Assembly (NCBI GenBank): GCA_003021175.1
Contig: PXQV01000012.1
Coordinates: forward strand, 55,671-119,670
Source of the DNA: Halobacteriales archaeon QH_7_66_36
Lineage (GTDB): Archaea > Halobacteriota > Halobacteria > Halobacteriales > Haloarculaceae
Direction: 5' to 3'
Length of the DNA: 64,000 nucleotides
Below, in pieces: positions 61,283 to 64,000 of the stretch. The notes under the pieces are model-generated. The model made no database searches. It was not told the origin of the DNA and saw only the letters and a program-made list of their open reading frames with translations. How positions within the stretch are numbered: position 1 is the stretch's first letter; the number at the start of each line of letters is the position of its first letter. The position numbers and the translations under genes were made by a program.

Positions 61283-62005
61283 ATGATACTCGACGAGCGC
61301 GAGGACGCCTACGGTGCGGCCATCCGCGACCACCACGCGGGCGAGGAGACGGTCGAAATCATCGAGCGCGACGACGGGTGGATCGGGATTTCGGCGGGGA
61401 CGGACCTCTACTTCTCTGAGTACGACGCGTGGAGCGACAGCGAGCGGGCCGCAGTCGCCCGCGCTGAGGGCCGCGTCCTCGACGTGGGCTGTGGGCGGGG
61501 CGACACGCGCTGTACCTGCAAAAACGAGGCCACGAGGTCGTCGGCATCGACGTGTCTCCCGGCACAGTCGAGGTGAGCCGGGACCGCGGCGTGGACGCCC
61601 GCCCGCTCGACGTGGCCGAGGTGCGCGAACTCGACGCCGAGCCGTTCGAGACGGTCGTCATGTTCGGCAACAACTTCGGGCTGGTCGGCACTCGGGCGAC
61701 CGCACCTCGCGTCCTCGGCGGGCTGGCGGCCGTCACGACCGACGACGCGCGATCCGTACGCGACCGACGACCCGAACCACACCACGTACCACGACCTCAA
61801 CCGCGAGCGCGGGCGGCTCGGCGGCGCGCTCCGCATCCGGACGCGGTACGAGCGGCGCGCCGCCCCGTGGTTCGACTATCTGCTCGTCGCCCTCGAGGAG
61901 TTGCGCGAGGTCGTCGCCCCGACGCCGTGGGACGTCGCCGAGATTCTCGAACCCAATCGGCTCGACGAGACGGGGGACTACGTCGCGGAACTGCGGAAGG
62001 CGTAG
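61283..62005 (+). pseudogene. Class I SAM methyltransferase, two frame breaks
   Basis: Three reading frames join to give one methyltransferase of about 240 aa. Frame 1 ends at VLDVGCGRG (SAM motif I, about 61490). From about 61500 the next frame gives RHALYLQKRGHEVVGIDVSPGTVEVS ... FETVVMFGNNFGLVGT ... AAVTTDDAR. From about 61745 a third frame gives RDPYATDDPNHTTYHDLN ... ELRKA and the stop at 62003-62005. The first break needs one extra base in a G-rich run; the second looks like a small deletion. It cannot make an active enzyme unless the sequence is in error. Confidence 0.82.
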
Positions 62006-62049
62006 TCACACTCCACGGCGCTTATCCGCTGTCGTGGCCTCGTTCGCGT

Positions 62050-62775
62050 ATGGACTGCCGGCAGTGTGGCACGCCGCTCGACCGCCCGGGCGACTTCTGT
62101 CTCACCTGCCGGACCCCGAACACGGACGCGGTCGTGCTTGATCTAGCCCGCGAGCGCGCGACCGTCACCTGTCTGTACGACGGCGAGGTCGTCGCCCAGC
62201 GCGCGGTGACGACCCACCCCGAGGACGACCCGGAGCAGGAGCCACGCGAGCTGCGCAACTTCGCCGGCCTCGTCGCCGACGAGGTCCACCGCAAGCGCCC
62301 GGAGGAGGTGTACGCGGGCGGCGACCGAGACGTACTCGACGCCGTCCGCGGCGAACTCCACTACTCGCTGTACCGGGTCGCGGACGACAACCCCGTCGAA
62401 GCCGTCCGGGCGCGACAGGGCGACGCGCCCTTAGAGGTCGTCGACAAGTCCGTCGGCGAGAAGATCGGCGGCAGTCACTCGACGCTCATCGGCGACCGGG
62501 CCGGCCGGCGCGCGATACAGACGGTCGGCGGCCACCCCCACGTGAAGAAGATCATCCCCGGGCCAATCGACGCCGGGGGCTCCGGCTCGCGGTCTGGCGT
62601 CCGCGCGAAGGCGACCCGAGCCGACACGAACGGCAACGTCCGCCTACTCCTCCGTGACGGCTCGTCGGTGCAGGAGAACCGCGTCGTCACGACGGCCGGT
62701 GACCGCGAGATGGGCGAACACGTCCGCGACGATCTGAACGACGCGCTCCGCGACGCCGAACTGCAGGAGAACTAG
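62050..62775 (+). CDS. Zinc-ribbon DUF2103 protein
   Basis: A 241-aa archaeal protein with an N-terminal zinc ribbon (CRQCGTPLDRPGDFCLTCR, residues 3-21), a middle domain (DAVVLDLARERATVTCLYDGE) and the DUF2103 core GEKIGGSHSTLIGDRAG (about 136-152), PHVKKIIPGPID. Basic C-terminus (SGVRAKATRADTNG). RNA or ribosome binding is plausible; no function known. Start set at the ATG before the zinc ribbon. Downstream repeat copies follow after 16 bp. Confidence 0.82.
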   Translation: MDCRQCGTPLDRPGDFCLTCRTPNTDAVVLDLARERATVTCLYDGEVVAQRAVTTHPEDDPEQEPRELRNFAGLVADEVHRKRPEEVYAGGDRDVLDAVRGELHYSLYRVADDNPVEAVRARQGDAPLEVVDKSVGEKIGGSHSTLIGDRAGRRAIQTVGGHPHVKKIIPGPIDAGGSGSRSGVRAKATRADTNGNVRLLLRDGSSVQENRVVTTAGDREMGEHVRDDLNDALRDAELQEN

Positions 62776-62791
62776 CGCTTCGTGATGGATA

Positions 62792-62996
62792 GCGTTCGGG
62801 TAAGGCTGACTTCGGAGATTGGGAGGCCAACAGGGTGTAGAAAGCCCCCAGGCGCTGCGGTCGCGCGCCTCGCTGCGCTCCTTGCTCACTGCGTTCGCTG
62901 CGGTGCTTGCGTCGTCGGGCTTCCCGCAGTGCCCGCCCCTTTCAATCCCACCCACCATGGTTTCTCGGTCGAGCAGCGACCCGATTGTCCGAACAC
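62792..62996 (+). repeat. TIR-repeat family copy 8 (long form)
   Basis: GCGTTCGGGTAAGGCTGACT (62792-62811) and CCGAACAC (62989-62996) form the ends. AGAAAGCCCCCAGGCG, the CGCGCGCCTCGCTGCGCTCC-type centre and CCCCTTTCAATCCCACCCAC are present. It stands tail to tail with copy 9, 15 bp apart, at the 3' end of the DUF2103 gene. Confidence 0.9.
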
Positions 62997-63011
62997 TACC
63001 CCATGATGGGC

Positions 63012-63216
63012 GTGTTTGGTGAGCGATTACTGGCGAGAGAACCGCTCGGGGTGGGACTGGAAGGGGCTGTGCGCTCGACGAAGCGCGCCGATATAAGGAC
63101 CGCACCGCGAGCGAAGCGAGCGGGAGGACCGCAACGAGGCGCGCGAGTCGAGCGTGCAGGGGCTTCCAAAACCGTCGCCGCTCCGTTCACAACGGCTCCA
63201 AGACTTCACTAAACGT
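63012..63216 (-). repeat. TIR-repeat family copy 9 (reverse, long form)
   Basis: Reverse copy: GTGTTTGGTGAGCGATTACT (63012-63031), GGGGTGGGACTGGAAGGGGC, a centre rich in GAGCGAAGCGAGCGGG, GCAGGGGCTTCCAAAACC and CTAAACGT (63209-63216). The last base touches the stop codon of the sugar dehydrogenase. Together with copy 8 it makes a nearly 425-bp inverted repeat. Confidence 0.9.
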
Positions 63217-64000
63217 TATCCCGTGATGCGGACGAGCACGTCGTCGCGCTCCAGCGGGAACTCGCCGTCGGCACGGCCATCGCGGTTCGACGTGATCGCG
63301 TACAGCGCGCCGTCGGGTCCCTGTTCGAGGTGGCGCACGCGGCCGAGCGTCTCGGTCAACAGGTCGTGGCTCGTCACGGTGAGCTCGCCGTCGAGCCAGT
63401 CGGCGTCGTGGCGCGTCCCCGTCTCGCCGAGCGGCGGCATCTCGCCATCGCGCGTGAGCGTGAACGCCTTCACGCGCTGGCTGGCGAGAGTGCCGACGAG
63501 ATAGCGGCTGGCGAGCGCGTCGACTGCGCCGGTGTAGAACACCGATCCCGACGGCGCCCACACGGTCTCCTCGACCGCACTGCTGGCGATCGGCCGCTGA
63601 TAGTCGGTGCCGGGGTACTCCTCCGGTTCGCGGGCGTCGGGCCAGCCGTAGTCGCCGCCGGCGGTGAGTCGGTTCACCTCGTCCGGGCCGGGGCCGTGCT
63701 CGTCGATGACCGGCGTCGCGTCCGGGAGCCAGTCGATCCCCTGCGGGTTGCGGTGGCCCATCGTGTACACCTCGCTCGCCACGAAGCCGGGATTGTCCGG
63801 CGCGGGGTCGCCCTCGGGCGTGAGACGGAGCACCTTCCCGGCCAGCGACCCGGGATCGGCCGCGAGCGCCTTCTCGGCGCTGTCGCCGGTCGTCACCCAG
63901 AGATAGTTCGCCGGGCCGAAGGTGATCCGCCCGCCGTTGTGGATATTGGACGCGGGCGTCTCCAGCAGCGTCTTCGTGTGTCGGCCGGGGTCGTCGGCGC
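63216..64000 (-). CDS. PQQ-dependent soluble sugar dehydrogenase, C-terminal part
   Basis: C-terminal 260 residues of a six-bladed beta-propeller aldose dehydrogenase of the YliI/Asd type. Visible blocks: ASNIHNGGRITFGP near the window edge, LWVTTGDSAEK, GKVLRLTPEGDPAPDNP, YTMGHRNPQGIDWLP, GGDYGWPDA and GPDGALYAITSNRDGR (metal-loop type). The N-terminal part and signal peptide lie beyond the window. The stop codon abuts repeat copy 9. Confidence 0.88.
   Translation of the reverse strand, partial: ADDPGRHTKTLLETPASNIHNGGRITFGPANYLWVTTGDSAEKALAADPGSLAGKVLRLTPEGDPAPDNPGFVASEVYTMGHRNPQGIDWLPDATPVIDEHGPGPDEVNRLTAGGDYGWPDAREPEEYPGTDYQRPIASSAVEETVWAPSGSVFYTGAVDALASRYLVGTLASQRVKAFTLTRDGEMPPLGETGTRHDADWLDGELTVTSHDLLTETLGRVRHLEQGPDGALYAITSNRDGRADGEFPLERDDVLVRITG

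Noticed and set aside
1-64000. CRISPR array
   Set aside because: The repeats are far apart, variable in length and have no spacers of regular size; no cas genes are present.
1-64000. tRNA or rRNA genes
   Set aside because: I looked for T-loop (GGTTCRAATCC-like) and rRNA signatures by eye and found none. A covariance search could still find something I missed.
1-64000. Prophage, provirus or integrative element
   Set aside because: No integrase, portal, terminase, capsid or rolling-circle replication gene is seen, and the genes are mostly chromosomal housekeeping.

Overview
The window is a piece of a halophilic archaeal (class Halobacteria) chromosome. The evidence is GC-rich DNA, very acidic proteins, TATA boxes about 28-31 nt upstream of start codons (leaderless transcripts), archaeal TFB, FtsZ1, SecE-Spt5, FttA, NreA, PolX and the modified-shikimate enzymes AroA' and AroB'. 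As far as I can recall, several neighbourhoods (trpCBA-aroA', aroB'-aroD-CTAG methylase-aglD, ftsZ1-secE-spt5) resemble those of Haloferax. I cannot name the genus. I saw no rRNA, tRNA, CRISPR array, prophage or intact transposase.

Layout. 0-5 kb: uS10-like gene, trpC-trpB-trpA-aroA' operon, HAD phosphatase. 5-16 kb: DUF302, NreA repair protein, 2Fe-2S ferredoxin, amidase, lipoprotein, thioredoxin-reductase-like flavoprotein, PP-loop protein, membrane proteins, TFB. 16-24 kb: XTP/ITPase, broken aglD, coiled-coil protein, CDGSH remnant, radical-SAM protein, VOC and DUF429 proteins. 24-33 kb: CPBP protein, aroB' and aroD, CTAG-type DNA methylase, aldo/keto reductase, FttA, DsbA-like lipoprotein. 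33-44 kb: coiled-coil protein, SppA, DUF373, Dph6, sugar nucleotidyltransferase, the DUF5788-polX-Mut7-C operon, DtdA. 44-52 kb: FtsZ1, SecE-Spt5, XPB-Bax1 helicase-nuclease pair, RNA m5C methyltransferase with its PUA-like partner. 52-64 kb: LEA-2 protein, RibH-aminotransferase, HTH regulator, RecJ-like DHH protein, JAMM-RibL-TruD cluster, broken methyltransferase, DUF2103 protein, partial PQQ sugar dehydrogenase.

Two features stand out. First, a dispersed non-coding repeat family (nine copies, 116-278 bp, one cut by the window edge and one truncated) has terminal inverted repeats around GTGTTCAG/CTGAACAC, a conserved core (GGCCCCTTTCAGTCCCACCC) and a variable GC-rich centre. It looks like a MITE or extragenic palindrome family. 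One truncated copy runs into the start of the XPB helicase gene, and two copies stand tail to tail at a convergent gene junction. A second, two-copy repeat starts with a terminator-like hairpin right after stop codons. Second, four genes are broken by small deletions or frameshifts (trpB, aglD, a CDGSH gene, a methyltransferase), and trpA carries an in-frame low-complexity insertion of about 56 codons. Either this chromosome is eroding through short-repeat deletions, or the assembly has local errors; read-level checks would decide.
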